Positions 50,488 to 60,683 are shown, counted from the stretch's first letter. The stretch is 64,000 bases of DNA from Poseidonibacter lekithochrous (GCF_013283835.1 NZ_CP054052.1:186001-250000), one strand, 5' to 3'. Numbers and translations: made by a program. Notes: generated by a model from the sequence alone, not told the origin.

Positions 50488-51156
50488 TTAAGATTGCTCT
50501 ATATCTCCTCCAATTTCGGCAAATAAAAGTAGATTTGCAATTGAAGCTGCTCTATCAGCAGTTTTTTCTAATTTTCTTAATGCACTTAAAATATCAAAGT
50601 ACTCTTTTGATAATTCAATATTTTTTGAAATTAGTTTTAAAATATTTTTTTCAATCATTGCATATAAATCGTCTGTTTTACTCTCTTCAACAATTACTCT
50701 TTGATACTTCTCTTCAATATGCTTAGATGTTGGTTCTTGAATCATAGAAATAGTTGTTTTTAAAGCTAAGATTGTAGCTTTGTGTAAAGGTACTGCATAC
50801 TCTAAAATAGTTTTAGTATTTAAATCTTCACTATATGCTTTTCTAAAAATCTTTGCAAAACTTTTAGTATTTGCACCTGCTCTTACTAATTCATTTGTAA
50901 TTTTTAAATATGCAACTAATTCTCTTAAATCTTTTGCTTCTGGTGAATATAAAGCTAAAGTAGTAACAAGTAATTTATCAATATCATTACATTTATTTGA
51001 AATCTTTTTAACTGATAAATCAATATCTTTTAATAAAGATAAATCTTCTTCTTTTAATGCTTTTAATGATAACTCAAGGGCATCAACTACTGCATTTCCA
51101 ATATCAAGAATTTCATCTTCAATTTTTTGTTTTTTTGCTTCGTAAGTTTTTAACAT
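50488..51156 (-). CDS. phoU: Phosphate-signalling protein PhoU
   Basis: 222 residues, all helical, with the PhoU tandem three-helix repeats: DEILDIGNAVVDALELSLKA, KISNKCNDIDKLLVTTLALY, AKDLRELVAYLKITNELVRA and LRKLEKTADRAASIANLLLF. PhoU links the Pst transporter to the PhoR kinase and represses the response when phosphate is ample. Start and stop overlap with pstB (TAATG). Confidence 0.93.
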   Translation of the reverse strand: MLKTYEAKKQKIEDEILDIGNAVVDALELSLKALKEEDLSLLKDIDLSVKKISNKCNDIDKLLVTTLALYSPEAKDLRELVAYLKITNELVRAGANTKSFAKIFRKAYSEDLNTKTILEYAVPLHKATILALKTTISMIQEPTSKHIEEKYQRVIVEESKTDDLYAMIEKNILKLISKNIELSKEYFDILSALRKLEKTADRAASIANLLLFAEIGGDIEQS

Positions 51157-51929
51157 TATCCAAACCTTCCCGTAATATAGTCTTCTGTTTTTTTGTTATT
51201 AGGATTAACAAAAATTGTTTCTGTTTCATCATATTCGATTAGTTTTCCTAAGTGGAAAAATGCTGTATAATCAGCAACTCTTGCTGCTTGTTGCATATTA
51301 TGAGTTACCGTAATAATCGTATAATCTTTTTTAAGCTCTAACATTAATGCTTCAATTTTTTCAGTAGAAATAGGATCTAATGCTGATGTTGGTTCATCCA
51401 TTAAAATCACTTCTGGTTTAACCGCAATTGTTCTAGCAATACATAATCTTTGTTGCTGACCACCTGAAAGAGAAGTTCCTGGATCATTTAATTTATCTTT
51501 TACTTCTTCCCAAAGTCCTGATTTAATTAATGAAGTTTTAACTAGTTCATCACACTCTTGCCCTTTTCTTACAATTCCGTGTTTTAGTGGAGCGTAAGCT
51601 ACATTGTCATAAATTGATTTAGGGAATGGATTTGGTTGTTGAAATACCATACCAATTCTTTTTCTTACTGAAACTTCATCTACATCTTTATCATAGATAT
51701 TCTTTTTATCAATTACTACTTCCCCATCAATTTTTACAATATTGATTAGGTCATTCATTCTATTTAAACATCGAAGAAATGTTGATTTACCACATCCAGA
51801 AGGTCCAATTAATGCTGTAATCTTGTTTTCATATATTTCTACATCAATTCCGTGTAAAGCATGATTATCTCCATACCAAAGATTTAATTCTTCTACTTTT
51901 ACTTTTATTTTATTGTTCTTTTTTGACAT
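51156..51929 (-). CDS. pstB: Phosphate ABC transporter ATPase
   Basis: 257 residues from the ATG at 51929 (MSKKNNK), preceded by GAAGGAAAG; an ATG six codons earlier overlaps the pstA end and has no site. ABC motifs: Walker [11 protein letters not shown]-loop [10 protein letters not shown], signature LSGGQQQRL, Walker [14 protein letters not shown]-loop [11 protein letters not shown]. The [17 protein letters not shown] segment is specific to PstB. Cytoplasmic partner of PstA and PstC. Confidence 0.97.
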   Translation of the reverse strand: MSKKNNKIKVKVEELNLWYGDNHALHGIDVEIYENKITALIGPSGCGKSTFLRCLNRMNDLINIVKIDGEVVIDKKNIYDKDVDEVSVRKRIGMVFQQPNPFPKSIYDNVAYAPLKHGIVRKGQECDELVKTSLIKSGLWEEVKDKLNDPGTSLSGGQQQRLCIARTIAVKPEVILMDEPTSALDPISTEKIEALMLELKKDYTIITVTHNMQQAARVADYTAFFHLGKLIEYDETETIFVNPNNKKTEDYITGRFG

Positions 51930-51940
51930 ATTCTTTCCTT

Positions 51941-53131
51941 CTACCATTTAACTTCGAATTTTTTTCTTAAATAAATTGCAATTGCATTTAATGAAATAAG
52001 TACTGAAAGTAGTACCATGATTCCTGCAGCTGTTTTTTCTATATACATTCTCTCTGGCATTCCTGCCCATGTGAACAGTTGTGCTGGCATAACTGTTGCT
52101 GCATCCATAACTGATGTAGGTGCATCTGGAATAAATGCAATCATTCCAATAATAATTAATGGAGCAGTTTCACCCATTGCCTGTGCTAAACCAATAATAG
52201 AACCAGTTAATACTCCTGGAAATGCTAGTGGTAAAACGTGGTCTTTTGTAACTTGGATTTTCGTTAATCCTAATCCATAACCAGCTTGTCTAATTGAATC
52301 TGGAACGGCTCTTAGTGCTGCTCGTGAACTAACAATAATAATTGGTAATGTCATAAGTGCAAGAGTTAATCCACCAACTAGAGGGGAGCTTCTTGGCATA
52401 CCAAATAGGTTAATAAAAATTGCAAGTCCTAATAAACCAAATAAAATAGATGGAATTGCTGCAAGGTTATTAATATTTACTTCAATCAATCTCGTAAATT
52501 TGTTATCCTCTGCAAACTCTTCTAAATAAATAGCTGTCATTACACCTAATGGGAAAGCAACCAACATTGTAATAATTAATGTTAATACTGAACCTACCAT
52601 TGCTGAGAATAAACCAGCAAACTCAGGAATTTTTGAATCTCCATTTTTGAAGAAAATAGCATTAAATCTTTGGTCAACTAAACCATTAGCTTTCATATCA
52701 TCTACTAAAGCTCTATCTTTTCTTTTTAGTTTATAGTGATGAGCTTTCATATATTGATCAACTTGATCATCGGCTAAAACCCACATCTTATGAGTTGTAT
52801 TCATAAGTTTTGGATCTGCTCCAACATGTTTAGGTAATTCCCTTAACCATGCTCTTGAAACAATTTTTCTATACTTTTTTTCAACTGCATATCTTGAATC
52901 ATCTAATGATTTTTCGTTATATGAAACATCTACTTTTAAATAAGTGATTGAGAAAGCTGGTGCACCTTTTCCAATAATATCAAATAAGAAGAAAGCTAAA
53001 AAAGCGATTGAGAAGATTAGAGAAGTTAATGTAAACTTCTTAAATCTCTTTGCACTTCTATGTCTTTTCTTTAAAGCTGGGTCATAGAATGGATTATTCT
53101 CTTGTGTTTTTTTACTTTTTCTTTTAATCAT
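51941..53131 (-). CDS. pstA: Phosphate ABC transporter permease PstA, with N-terminal extension
   Basis: 396 residues, ~100 longer than E. coli PstA. After the first helix (~33-52) there is a ~120-residue periplasmic insert ([15 protein letters not shown] to [11 protein letters not shown]) like the DUF3333 region of some PstA proteins. The permease core follows: [36 protein letters not shown], the EAA-loop region [17 protein letters not shown], and [15 protein letters not shown]. It overlaps pstC by 4 bp. Confidence 0.95.
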   Translation of the reverse strand: MIKRKSKKTQENNPFYDPALKKRHRSAKRFKKFTLTSLIFSIAFLAFFLFDIIGKGAPAFSITYLKVDVSYNEKSLDDSRYAVEKKYRKIVSRAWLRELPKHVGADPKLMNTTHKMWVLADDQVDQYMKAHHYKLKRKDRALVDDMKANGLVDQRFNAIFFKNGDSKIPEFAGLFSAMVGSVLTLIITMLVAFPLGVMTAIYLEEFAEDNKFTRLIEVNINNLAAIPSILFGLLGLAIFINLFGMPRSSPLVGGLTLALMTLPIIIVSSRAALRAVPDSIRQAGYGLGLTKIQVTKDHVLPLAFPGVLTGSIIGLAQAMGETAPLIIIGMIAFIPDAPTSVMDAATVMPAQLFTWAGMPERMYIEKTAAGIMVLLSVLISLNAIAIYLRKKFEVKW

Positions 53132-54057
53132 AATGTGTTCACTTTATATTTTTCTTTGAATTTTCTAATTAATGATAATGAAATCATATTTAGTACTAGA
53201 GTTACTACGAATAAAATAAGACCTAATGCAAATGCTGATAGTGTTTCTGGTGAATTAAATTCAAAGTCACCTACTAATGAATTTACAATAGTTACTGTAA
53301 CTGTTGTCATATCTTCCAAAGGATTCCATGATAAGTTTGGTCGAAGTCCTGCTGCCATAACAACAATCATTGTTTCACCTAAAGCTTTTGAAAGTCCTAG
53401 TAGTGATGCTGAGATAATTCCAGGTAGTGCAGATGGTAAAACAATATTTTTAATTGTTTCTCCATGTGTCATACCTAAACCAAAAGCAGCTTTTCTCTGA
53501 GAATCAGGAACTGATCTAATTACATCATCAGATAAAGATGAGATAACAGGAATAATCATAATCCCCATAACAACACCTGATGCTAATGCTGAGTTAAAAG
53601 TAGCATCTAATCCTACTGCATCTGCCATTTTTACAATTAATGGTGCAACAGTAATAGCTGCGAAGAAACCATAAACAACTGTTGGAATACCAGCTAATAC
53701 TTCAAGTATTGGCTTTAAGTAATCTCTTAATGTAGGACTTGCATATTCACTCATGTAAACAGCAGAACCTAAACCAATTGGAATTGCAACTAGTAGTGCA
53801 ATTATTGTGATAACAAAAGTTCCAGCAAAAATTGGAACAGCTCCAAATTTACTACCTTCAACACCTGGTGACCATTCAGTTCCAGTAATAAAATACCAAA
53901 AACTTCTCATTTGGAAAAATTCGATTGCTTCAAAAAGAATCGAAAAAAGAATACCGAATGTAGTTAGAATTGAGATAACAGAAGCTGTAACTAAAGCTAG
54001 TTTAATTAGTTTTTCTATTAACTCTCTTTGCTTATTTCTTGATTCAAAAGTGCTCAA
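53128..54057 (-). CDS. pstC: Phosphate ABC transporter permease PstC
   Basis: 309 residues from a TTG start at 54057 (sequence MSTFESRNKQRELIEKL); there is no ATG near the N-terminus. Six helices, with LAGIPTVVYGFFAAITVAP, an EAA-type loop VPDSQRKAAFGLGMTHGETI and SKALGETMIVVMAAGLRPN typical of PstC. A Pho-box-like repeat and a TATAAT box lie in the 67 bp upstream, so pstCAB can be transcribed separately from pstS. Confidence 0.95.
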   Translation of the reverse strand: MSTFESRNKQRELIEKLIKLALVTASVISILTTFGILFSILFEAIEFFQMRSFWYFITGTEWSPGVEGSKFGAVPIFAGTFVITIIALLVAIPIGLGSAVYMSEYASPTLRDYLKPILEVLAGIPTVVYGFFAAITVAPLIVKMADAVGLDATFNSALASGVVMGIMIIPVISSLSDDVIRSVPDSQRKAAFGLGMTHGETIKNIVLPSALPGIISASLLGLSKALGETMIVVMAAGLRPNLSWNPLEDMTTVTVTIVNSLVGDFEFNSPETLSAFALGLILFVVTLVLNMISLSLIRKFKEKYKVNTL

Positions 54058-54088
54058 TACTTTTGCCTTTTTATTAAATTATTTTTTT

Positions 54089-54120
54089 ATTATAAAAGGC
54101 AATGGTTACAAGATGGTTAC
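54089..54120 (-). promoter_or_regulatory. Candidate Pho box and -10 box of pstC
   Basis: On the minus strand GTAACC occurs at 54115-54120 and 54104-54109, an 11-bp spacing, followed after 9 bp by a perfect TATAAT (54089-54094). Direct repeats one helical turn apart, close to the -10 box in place of a -35 box, are the usual PhoB layout. The same repeat is upstream of pstS. Confidence 0.7.
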
Positions 54121-54124
54121 ATGC

Positions 54125-55858
54125 CTATATAGTGGCGCTTAGAGGGAAAGGATACTTCTTTGAGTGTTTCTTTAGTAGGTTCAATGTATGGTCAAAATTA
54201 GCTATTTGGGATTTAGAATTTACTCCAATAATGGCACATGAAGTGGATAAGAGATTAAATTTTCTTTTTACTTCAAATCTATCTTTTGTAATAATGTAAC
54301 CATTTTTCTTATCATCATTGTTATATAAGTTTTTAGCAGTGTCTCTAAATTCTTCTAATACATTATTAGTTAGTTCAAACACTTCTTCAAAACTGCAATT
54401 TTTAATTCCAATAAAAAAGTCATCCCCACCAATGTGTGCAATGAAATTATCAGATGAGTATTTCTTTTGGATTAATTCAGAGAAGATTAAAATAGCTCTA
54501 TCTCCTTGTCTAAATCCATAATAATCATTAAAAGGTTTGAAATCGTTAAAATCAAAATAAAGCATAAATGATTCATCTCTTTTTTTATTCTTAATTGATT
54601 CATGAATAAATTTTTCAATTTGTTGATTTCCAGGAAGTTTAGTAAGTGGGTTTTGATTTGAGGCAATTTCTATATTTCTTTTATGTGATAAGATTAATAG
54701 TGAACTTAAATCAATAAAACCTTTATATTTTTCTGCATTTGTAATAAAAATACCAGCTGTTTGTTTTTGATTATGATTAAATCTATTTAATGTTTTGTCA
54801 ATTCCCCAAGAAGATTCAACAGATAAAACTTTTTTAATATACTTTTTTAATGATGAAGATATATTGTCATTTTTAGCAAGTGATAAACCATATTGTGAAT
54901 AAGATATTTTTTTAATATCAACTTCATAAATTACACCTAATAAAGTTTTATGTTCATCAACTATAGGAACAAAAGTATTTTTAGTATTCTCTTTAAAATG
55001 TACAAATAAATCATGTAATGAGCTATTAACTTCTAGTGGCTCAATATTTTGAATATATTCTTCATCAATCATTGTTGTTAGTTCTGTTCTTTGGTTACTA
55101 TGAATAATTTTTGCAATATTTTTATAAATAGACTTTAGTTCAGAAATATCTTGAGTTGGTTTTTGAACTAAAAAACCTTGAATAAAATCAACACCTATTT
55201 CTTTGCAGGTGTAAAATTCATTAGTATTCTCAACACCTTCAGCAATTACTTTCATTCCCATTGTATGGGCCATTTCTACAATTGAAGAACAGAATAGTTT
55301 TTTCTTAGAGTCTGAATCAATATTAGAAATAAAGAATCTATCTAATTTAATTATGTGCGCTTCTGAAAAGTATAAAAGTTTTAAGCCAGATACTCCAATT
55401 CCAAAATCATCAATAGCAATTTGATAACCACTTTTTTTGTAATTTTGAATCATTGTAGATAAAGCATTTTGCTCTATAGTTGTACCTTTTTCACTTAATT
55501 CAAAACAAATTGAGCTTTTAGGAAGATTGTATTTTTGTAGAATTTTAGAAGTATTACCCTCTGAATAGTTTTTATTATAGATAATTCTATTATCAAGGTT
55601 ATAGAATAATCGTAAGTTTTCAATTTTAATTCCTGCGAATTTTTTGATAGCCATTTCTCTTAAGAGTAAATCAACTTCATAGAGAATATCTTCTTCAAAA
55701 GCTAGGTCAAATAAACTTTGGATATTACTTAGATAATCAGTTTTATGAACATTTCGAATAAGAGCTTCTACTGCAAATATTTTACCAGAGTGTGAGTGAA
55801 TAATTGGTTGAAAAGCATAGTCTAACTTTTCAAGGATTTTTGTCCATTTTTTTGTCAT
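54125..55858 (-). CDS. EAL-CBS-GGDEF c-di-GMP protein inside the pst locus
   Basis: 577 residues, soluble. The EAL domain (~10-245) keeps all markers: VEALIRNV, YNLDNRI, CFELSEKG, AIDDFGIG, IKLDRFFI, AEGVENT and IQGFLV, so phosphodiesterase activity is likely. A CBS pair follows (~265-390, FVPIVDEHKTLLGVIYEVDI), able to bind adenine nucleotides. The C-terminal GGDEF-type domain (~405-575, YFDFNDFKPFNDYYGFRQGD) has GGDDF at the active site and no RxxD inhibitory site five residues upstream. It lies between pstS and pstC on the same strand, so phosphate limitation probably controls it. Related proteins with this domain order exist; this genomic position is what is unusual. Confidence 0.9.
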   Translation of the reverse strand: MTKKWTKILEKLDYAFQPIIHSHSGKIFAVEALIRNVHKTDYLSNIQSLFDLAFEEDILYEVDLLLREMAIKKFAGIKIENLRLFYNLDNRIIYNKNYSEGNTSKILQKYNLPKSSICFELSEKGTTIEQNALSTMIQNYKKSGYQIAIDDFGIGVSGLKLLYFSEAHIIKLDRFFISNIDSDSKKKLFCSSIVEMAHTMGMKVIAEGVENTNEFYTCKEIGVDFIQGFLVQKPTQDISELKSIYKNIAKIIHSNQRTELTTMIDEEYIQNIEPLEVNSSLHDLFVHFKENTKNTFVPIVDEHKTLLGVIYEVDIKKISYSQYGLSLAKNDNISSSLKKYIKKVLSVESSWGIDKTLNRFNHNQKQTAGIFITNAEKYKGFIDLSSLLILSHKRNIEIASNQNPLTKLPGNQQIEKFIHESIKNKKRDESFMLYFDFNDFKPFNDYYGFRQGDRAILIFSELIQKKYSSDNFIAHIGGDDFFIGIKNCSFEEVFELTNNVLEEFRDTAKNLYNNDDKKNGYIITKDRFEVKRKFNLLSTSCAIIGVNSKSQIANFDHTLNLLKKHSKKYPFPLSATI

Positions 55859-55875
55859 GTGTATCCTAAGAATGG

Positions 55876-55947
55876 AAGTAACCTTACTTATAGATTTTTA
55901 CCTATTCGTTCGCGTAAATAGATAAAAATCCATGAATAAGGTTACTT
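55876..55947 (-). repeat. Long hairpin between pstS and the EAL-CBS-GGDEF gene
   Basis: The arms 55876-55904 and 55919-55947 match at 25 of 29 positions, and all four differences are transitions; most become G-U pairs in minus-strand RNA. The 14-nt loop lies at 55905-55918. GTAACC/GGTTAC lies at the base of the stem in inverted orientation. It probably stabilises or insulates the pstS transcript. Confidence 0.6.
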
Positions 55948-55977
55948 TAAGAAGAGGGGAAGCCTTCCTCTTCTTAA
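55947..55977 (-). terminator. Second hairpin just after the pstS stop
   Basis: TTAAGAAGAGG (55947-55957) and CCTCTTCTTAA (55967-55977) form a perfect 11-bp stem with a 9-nt loop, 7 bp after the pstS stop. No T run follows on the minus strand; it probably acts as a 3' stabiliser or partial terminator that raises pstS over downstream genes. Confidence 0.55.
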
Positions 55978-55984
55978 GGGTTAA

Positions 55985-57037
55985 TTAGTGCTTTTTTAAG
56001 TCAGATAAAGTAAGTTTAGTACTTTTTGACACAGAAGATCTAATTGCATTTCTTGCTGCATCTGGTAAAGCGATTAATCCGATTTCACCTAAGATACCTT
56101 CTTTACCAATCATCTTTTCAGACATAAATAAGTTTACATATTTGTTCATTGCAGGAACGTCTTTTTTATGAGAGTTTTTGATGTAGAAGAATAATGATCT
56201 AGATACTGGGTATTCAGAAGATGAAATATTTGTAGGAGTTGGTTTAACACCATTAATTGTAGCACCTTTAATCATATCATCATTTTCAACTAAGAAAGAG
56301 AATCCAAATACACCAAATGCATTTTTGTTTTTATCTAATTTTTGAACGATTAAGTTATCGTTTTCACCAGATTCAACATAAACACCATCAGTTCTAACTA
56401 CAGAGTATTTTTTGTATTTTTTATTAGCTTTTTTGTCAGCTTTGTAAATATCAGTATAAACTGGTAATTTTTTGAATGTTTTTTGCATTACTAATTCTTC
56501 GAATGCATCTCTTGTTCCTGAAGATTTTGGTGGTCCATAAACAACAATTTCTCTATTTGGTAATGAAGCATCAATGTCAGACCATTTTTTGTATGGGTTA
56601 GCAATTAATTTTTTACCATCTTTAGAAGGTACTTCTTTAGCTACGGCTAATGCTAAGTGTTCTCTTGAAATATCAAAATCTAAGTTAGATCTAGATTGTG
56701 CAAATGCAATACCATCATAACCAATTACAGATTCAGTAATATCAGTTACTCCATTTTTTTCACACATTTTGAATTCTTTAGTTTTCATTCTTCTTGATGC
56801 ATTAGTAATATCAGGAGTATTTAATCCGTTACCAGCACAAAATAATTTCATACCACCACCTGAACCAGTTGATTCAACTACAGGAGTTGGGAACTTAGAA
56901 GTTGCTCCTAATTCTTCAGCAACAGAAGATGCGAATGGATATACAGTAGAAGAACCAACGATTTTGATTTGGTCTCTAGCACTTAAAGATACAGTTAAAG
57001 CAGCAGATGCTAATAAAGCGATTGTTGTTTTTTTCAT
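55985..57037 (-). CDS. pstS: Phosphate ABC transporter substrate-binding protein
   Basis: 350 residues with a Sec signal (MKKTTIALLASAALTVSLSA). The PstS fold is visible: IKIVGSSTVYPFASSVAEEL, VESTGSGGGMKLFCAGNG, ASRRMKTKEF, ESVIGYDGIAFAQ, VYGPPKSSGTRDAFEELV and FGFSFLVEN. It binds phosphate in the periplasm. It is first in the locus, with a Pho-box-like repeat 51 bp upstream of the ATG. The ribosome-binding site is ACGGAGAAA. Confidence 0.96.
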   Translation of the reverse strand: MKKTTIALLASAALTVSLSARDQIKIVGSSTVYPFASSVAEELGATSKFPTPVVESTGSGGGMKLFCAGNGLNTPDITNASRRMKTKEFKMCEKNGVTDITESVIGYDGIAFAQSRSNLDFDISREHLALAVAKEVPSKDGKKLIANPYKKWSDIDASLPNREIVVYGPPKSSGTRDAFEELVMQKTFKKLPVYTDIYKADKKANKKYKKYSVVRTDGVYVESGENDNLIVQKLDKNKNAFGVFGFSFLVENDDMIKGATINGVKPTPTNISSSEYPVSRSLFFYIKNSHKKDVPAMNKYVNLFMSEKMIGKEGILGEIGLIALPDAARNAIRSSVSKSTKLTLSDLKKH

Positions 57038-57072
57038 TTTTTAATTTCTCCGTAAATATTTTATATGGTGAA

Positions 57073-57104
57073 AGTTTAATATTTATTGGTTACATTTCGG
57101 TTAC
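57073..57104 (-). promoter_or_regulatory. Candidate Pho box of pstS
   Basis: On the minus strand GTAACC occurs at 57099-57104 and 57088-57093, an 11-bp spacing, with TAAACT (57073-57078) at the -10 position after 9 bp, exactly the geometry seen upstream of pstC. A weak -10 suits an activated promoter. Confidence 0.68.
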
Positions 57105-57199
57105 CTATAAATGATTAAGTAATGAATAAATTTATCTTATATATAAAGTTTGATTTTCTGGTATTTGTAGTAATTATTTAATATAAAAATTAAAAAATA

Positions 57200-57397
57200 T
57201 TAGTTAGAAATTAGAAATTTTTCTTGGAATTCTTTGTATTCTCTTACAAATAATTCTTCACAATCATCAGGTTTATAGATTACTGCTTTAACCCAAATAT
57301 CATTTTCTTGGATTTTGCAAAAATTTATAGTGATGTATTTTTGTTTGTTTTTGTAGTGAGTGTAAGTTTTATTAAGTTCAAGCATATTTTGAGACAT
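57200..57397 (-). CDS. Small protein resembling DUF1653
   Basis: 65 residues. KTYTHYKNKQKYITI near the start and VIYKPDDCEELFVREYKEFQ near the end resemble the small DUF1653 fold, a compact beta-rich domain that is often stand-alone. There is no signal peptide or membrane segment. It lies between pstS and prfA on the same strand, 20 bp before the prfA stop side. Function unknown; assignment is by pattern only. Confidence 0.6.
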   Translation of the reverse strand: MSQNMLELNKTYTHYKNKQKYITINFCKIQENDIWVKAVIYKPDDCEELFVREYKEFQEKFLISN

Positions 57398-57417
57398 GTG
57401 TAATTAAAACAAATGGA

Positions 57418-58485
57418 TTATAATCCATTTGCCTCAATTAGTTTTGCTTGATGATCAGCAATAAGAGGATCAATTACTTCATCAAATAGACCGTCATTCA
57501 TGATAGCATCTAATCTGTATAAAGTTAGATTGATTCTGTGGTCACTGATTCTACCTTGTGGATAATTATAAGTTCTAATTCTTCCACTTCTATCACCAGT
57601 TCCAACTTGCTCTTTTCTATCAGCACCTTCTTTAGCCATTTTTTCTTGCATTTGAATGTCATAAAGTCTAGCTTTAAGAACTTTCATTGCTTTGTCTTTA
57701 TTCTTGTGCTGCGATTTCTGGTCTTGATTTGTTACTACAAGTCCAGTAGGAATATGAGTGATTCTAACAGCCGAGTCTGTAGTATTTACAGATTGACCAC
57801 CATTTCCACTGGCTCTCATAACATCAATTTTTAGATCATTAGGATCAATTTCAACTTCAACATCATCAACTTCAGGCATTACTGCTACTGTAATTGCTGA
57901 TGTATGAACTCTACCTTGTGATTCAGTTGCAGGAACTCTTTGTACTCTGTGTGTACCACCCTCAAATTTAAGCTTTGAGAATACATGGTCACCTTTAACC
58001 AAAATTACAACTTCTTTGTAACCGCCTGACTCACTTTCGTTAGTGTTCATTATTTCAACTTTCCAGCTGTTGTTTTCGGCATACTTAAGATAAGCTCTAA
58101 ATAAATCTCCAACAAAAATAGCAGCTTCATCGCCACCAGCACCAGCTCTTAACTCTAAGTAGATATTTTTATCATCATTAGGGTCTTTAGGAATCATTAA
58201 AAATTTAATTTCTTCCTCAAGTTCAGGTTTTCTTGTATCTAATTCTTTTAGTTCTTCTTTAGCAAGTTCCCCAAGTTCGTCATCATCTAGAAGCATTTTA
58301 TTCTCTTCTATATCTTCTACAACTTGAATATACTCTTTTGCCTTATTAACAATTGGTTCAATACTTGACTGTTCTTTTGAAAGATCAGTCATTCTTTTAA
58401 TATCACTCGTGATATCAGGTGAGATTAACAGATCATTAATCTCATTATACCTATTAATAAAGGGTTGTAATTTGTCTTGAATCAT
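57418..58485 (-). CDS. prfA: Peptide chain release factor 1
   Basis: 355 residues. The catalytic GGQ lies in [20 protein letters not shown], and the codon-recognition tripeptide is PAT ([18 protein letters not shown]), which marks RF1 (UAA and UAG) rather than RF2. The acidic N-terminal helical domain and [21 protein letters not shown] are typical. It follows rpsT by 24 bp. Confidence 0.97.
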   Translation of the reverse strand: MIQDKLQPFINRYNEINDLLISPDITSDIKRMTDLSKEQSSIEPIVNKAKEYIQVVEDIEENKMLLDDDELGELAKEELKELDTRKPELEEEIKFLMIPKDPNDDKNIYLELRAGAGGDEAAIFVGDLFRAYLKYAENNSWKVEIMNTNESESGGYKEVVILVKGDHVFSKLKFEGGTHRVQRVPATESQGRVHTSAITVAVMPEVDDVEVEIDPNDLKIDVMRASGNGGQSVNTTDSAVRITHIPTGLVVTNQDQKSQHKNKDKAMKVLKARLYDIQMQEKMAKEGADRKEQVGTGDRSGRIRTYNYPQGRISDHRINLTLYRLDAIMNDGLFDEVIDPLIADHQAKLIEANGL

Positions 58486-58509
58486 ATTATTATCTATATT
58501 AGTAGATAA

Positions 58510-58770
58510 CTATATAGCGTTAACTTTTGTTTGTAATCTAGATACTTTTCTAGCAGCATTACCTTTTTTAAGGATACCTTTAGATACACAATGGTGAATA
58601 GTTTTGTTTGCAGCAGTCATTGCAGATGTTGCAGCATCTTTGTCAGCAGCTTCAACAGCAGCTAATACAGCTTTGATTACGTTTTTGATTCTTGTTTTGT
58701 AAAATCTATTTCTTTCAGTTCTTACTACAGTTTGTCTTGCTCTTTTTTCAGCAGATTTGTGATTTGCCAT
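58510..58770 (-). CDS. rpsT: 30S ribosomal protein S20
   Basis: 86 residues, highly basic and helical: [37 protein letters not shown] and [20 protein letters not shown]. Size and pattern are those of S20. It is followed by prfA, a common Campylobacterota order, and is divergent from glmM. Confidence 0.97.
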   Translation of the reverse strand: MANHKSAEKRARQTVVRTERNRFYKTRIKNVIKAVLAAVEAADKDAATSAMTAANKTIHHCVSKGILKKGNAARKVSRLQTKVNAI

Positions 58771-58854
58771 GATTATTTAACCTCTTTGTAAAATTTTTAA
58801 GGGTAGAATGTTAGCCAAAATAACTTAAACTTAGTTTAATTTTAGGAAGATTTA

Positions 58855-60189
58855 ATGAAGCTATTTGGAACTGATGGTGTAAGAGGTAAGGCTGGAGATT
58901 TTTTAGATGCAATGACTGTATTGAAATTAGCTATGGCTGCTGGGATATATTTTAGAAAACACTCAACTACTAAAAAGATTCTTGTAGGTAAAGATACAAG
59001 AAGAAGTGGTTATATGATTGAGAATGCTCTTGTAAGTGGTCTTACAGCTGTTGGTTATGATGTAATTCAAATAGGCCCTATGCCTACACCTGCAATTGCA
59101 TATTTAACTGAATCAATGAGATGTGATGCTGGTATTATGATTTCTGCTTCTCATAATCCTTATGAAGACAATGGAATCAAATTTTTTGATAACCATGGTA
59201 ATAAACTAGGTGTTAAATGTGAAAAGAAAATTGAAGAAATTTTTCATAATGATGAACTTTTAACAAGTGAACAATTAACTGGGAAACATATAGGTTCATC
59301 AAAAAGAATTGATGATGTTATTGGGAGATATATTGTTTCAATTAAAAGCTCATTCCCACGAGATTTAACATTAAGAGGTTTAAGAATTGTTCTTGATTGT
59401 GCAAATGGTGCTGCGTATAAAGTAGGTCCAACAATTTTAGAAGAACTTGGGGCTGATATTATTACAATAAATGATAAGCCTGATGGATTTAATATTAATG
59501 AAAATTGTGGAGCAATGCACCCTGAGAATGTAGGGAAGTTAGTTAAAGAATATAGAGCAGATATTGGTTTAGCACTTGATGGTGATGCTGATAGACTTGT
59601 TGTTATTGACGAAAAAGGTGAAGTAGTTGATGGTGATAAATTAATTGGTGCTTTATGTAAATATTTAAATGATGAAAACCTATTAAAAGGGCAAGCTTGT
59701 GTTGCTACAGTTATGTCTAATAAAGCTTTAGAAGATTATTTAAATGAAGATAACATTGCTTTACATAGATCAAATGTTGGTGATAAGTATGTTCTAGAAG
59801 TTATGCATAATGAAGATATTAACTTCGGTGGTGAACAAAGTGGACATATTATTTTCTCTGATGCTGCAAAAACAGGTGATGGATTAGCTTCTGCACTTCA
59901 AGTATTAGCATTAGTTTTAAAATCTGGTAAACCTGCAAGTGAAGTATTAAATGCTTTTGATTTATACCCTCAAATATTACATAATATGAAGGTTAATGAG
60001 AAAAAACCATTAGAAGAGATTGAAGGTTTAGATGCTTTAGTTAAATCATTAAGAGCTAGAGGATTAAGAGATCTAATTAGATACTCTGGAACTGAGAATA
60101 AAATCAGACTTTTACTTGAAGGTCAAGATAAAAAAGTTGTTGAAAAAGGCATGGAAGAGTTAGTAGAATTCTTCAAAAAAGCTCTATGA
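58855..60189 (+). CDS. glmM: Phosphoglucosamine mutase
   Basis: 444 residues. It converts glucosamine-6-phosphate to glucosamine-1-phosphate for peptidoglycan and LPS precursors. Motifs: [13 protein letters not shown], catalytic phosphoserine in [17 protein letters not shown], the metal loop [16 protein letters not shown] and the phosphate-binding [15 protein letters not shown]. Ribosome-binding site TTAGGAAGA. It overlaps lspA by four bases. Confidence 0.97.
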   Translation: MKLFGTDGVRGKAGDFLDAMTVLKLAMAAGIYFRKHSTTKKILVGKDTRRSGYMIENALVSGLTAVGYDVIQIGPMPTPAIAYLTESMRCDAGIMISASHNPYEDNGIKFFDNHGNKLGVKCEKKIEEIFHNDELLTSEQLTGKHIGSSKRIDDVIGRYIVSIKSSFPRDLTLRGLRIVLDCANGAAYKVGPTILEELGADIITINDKPDGFNINENCGAMHPENVGKLVKEYRADIGLALDGDADRLVVIDEKGEVVDGDKLIGALCKYLNDENLLKGQACVATVMSNKALEDYLNEDNIALHRSNVGDKYVLEVMHNEDINFGGEQSGHIIFSDAAKTGDGLASALQVLALVLKSGKPASEVLNAFDLYPQILHNMKVNEKKPLEEIEGLDALVKSLRARGLRDLIRYSGTENKIRLLLEGQDKKVVEKGMEELVEFFKKAL

Positions 60190-60650
60190 AAAAAAAATTT
60201 AATATAGCAATAATTTTAGTTGCTATTTTATTTATCATTGATCAAGCTGTAAAATATGGATTTGCACATTTCGATTGGAATGTGGAAGGTCCATATATGT
60301 CATTGCAATTGGCATACAATTACGGGGTTGCTTTTTCAATGTTCTCATTTTTAGCTGAGTATTTAAAATATATTCAGTTGGCTATTGTTTTAGGTACATC
60401 AATATACTTATTTAATAATAAAGATATATTCAGAGATTATTATATTCCTATTGCTTTATTATACGCAGGTGGTTTATCTAATATTTTAGATAGATTTACT
60501 TATGGGGGAGTTGTTGACTATTTTTACTGGCATTATGGTTTTGAATTTGCTATTTTTAACCTAGCTGATGTAATTATTGACACGGCTGTTGTAATAATAA
60601 TTTATATGCAAATAAGACAATCTCGAAAAGAAAAAAAAGAAAATAAATAA
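60186..60650 (+). CDS. lspA: Lipoprotein signal peptidase (signal peptidase II)
   Basis: 154 residues, four membrane helices. The catalytic Asp pair lies in [19 protein letters not shown] and FNLADVIID, with [10 protein letters not shown] also conserved. It removes signal peptides from prolipoproteins such as the Kunitz lipoprotein in this window. It is translated from the ATG overlapping the glmM stop (ATGA). Confidence 0.96.
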   Translation: MKKKFNIAIILVAILFIIDQAVKYGFAHFDWNVEGPYMSLQLAYNYGVAFSMFSFLAEYLKYIQLAIVLGTSIYLFNNKDIFRDYYIPIALLYAGGLSNILDRFTYGGVVDYFYWHYGFEFAIFNLADVIIDTAVVIIIYMQIRQSRKEKKENK

Positions 60651-60683
60651 AATCCCAATTTGGGAGCTTAACTTAAATTTAGA

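Noticed and set aside
50535-51242. Plus-strand frames across phoU and pstB
   Set aside because: Shadows of phoU/pstB, which carry clear family motifs on the minus strand.
4820-57124. TTAAGTAAT 9-mer recurring in spacers (around 4820, 44785, 48003, 57116)
   Set aside because: A rough estimate for this base composition predicts several copies in 64 kb by chance; only the two palindromic cases were kept, at low interest.
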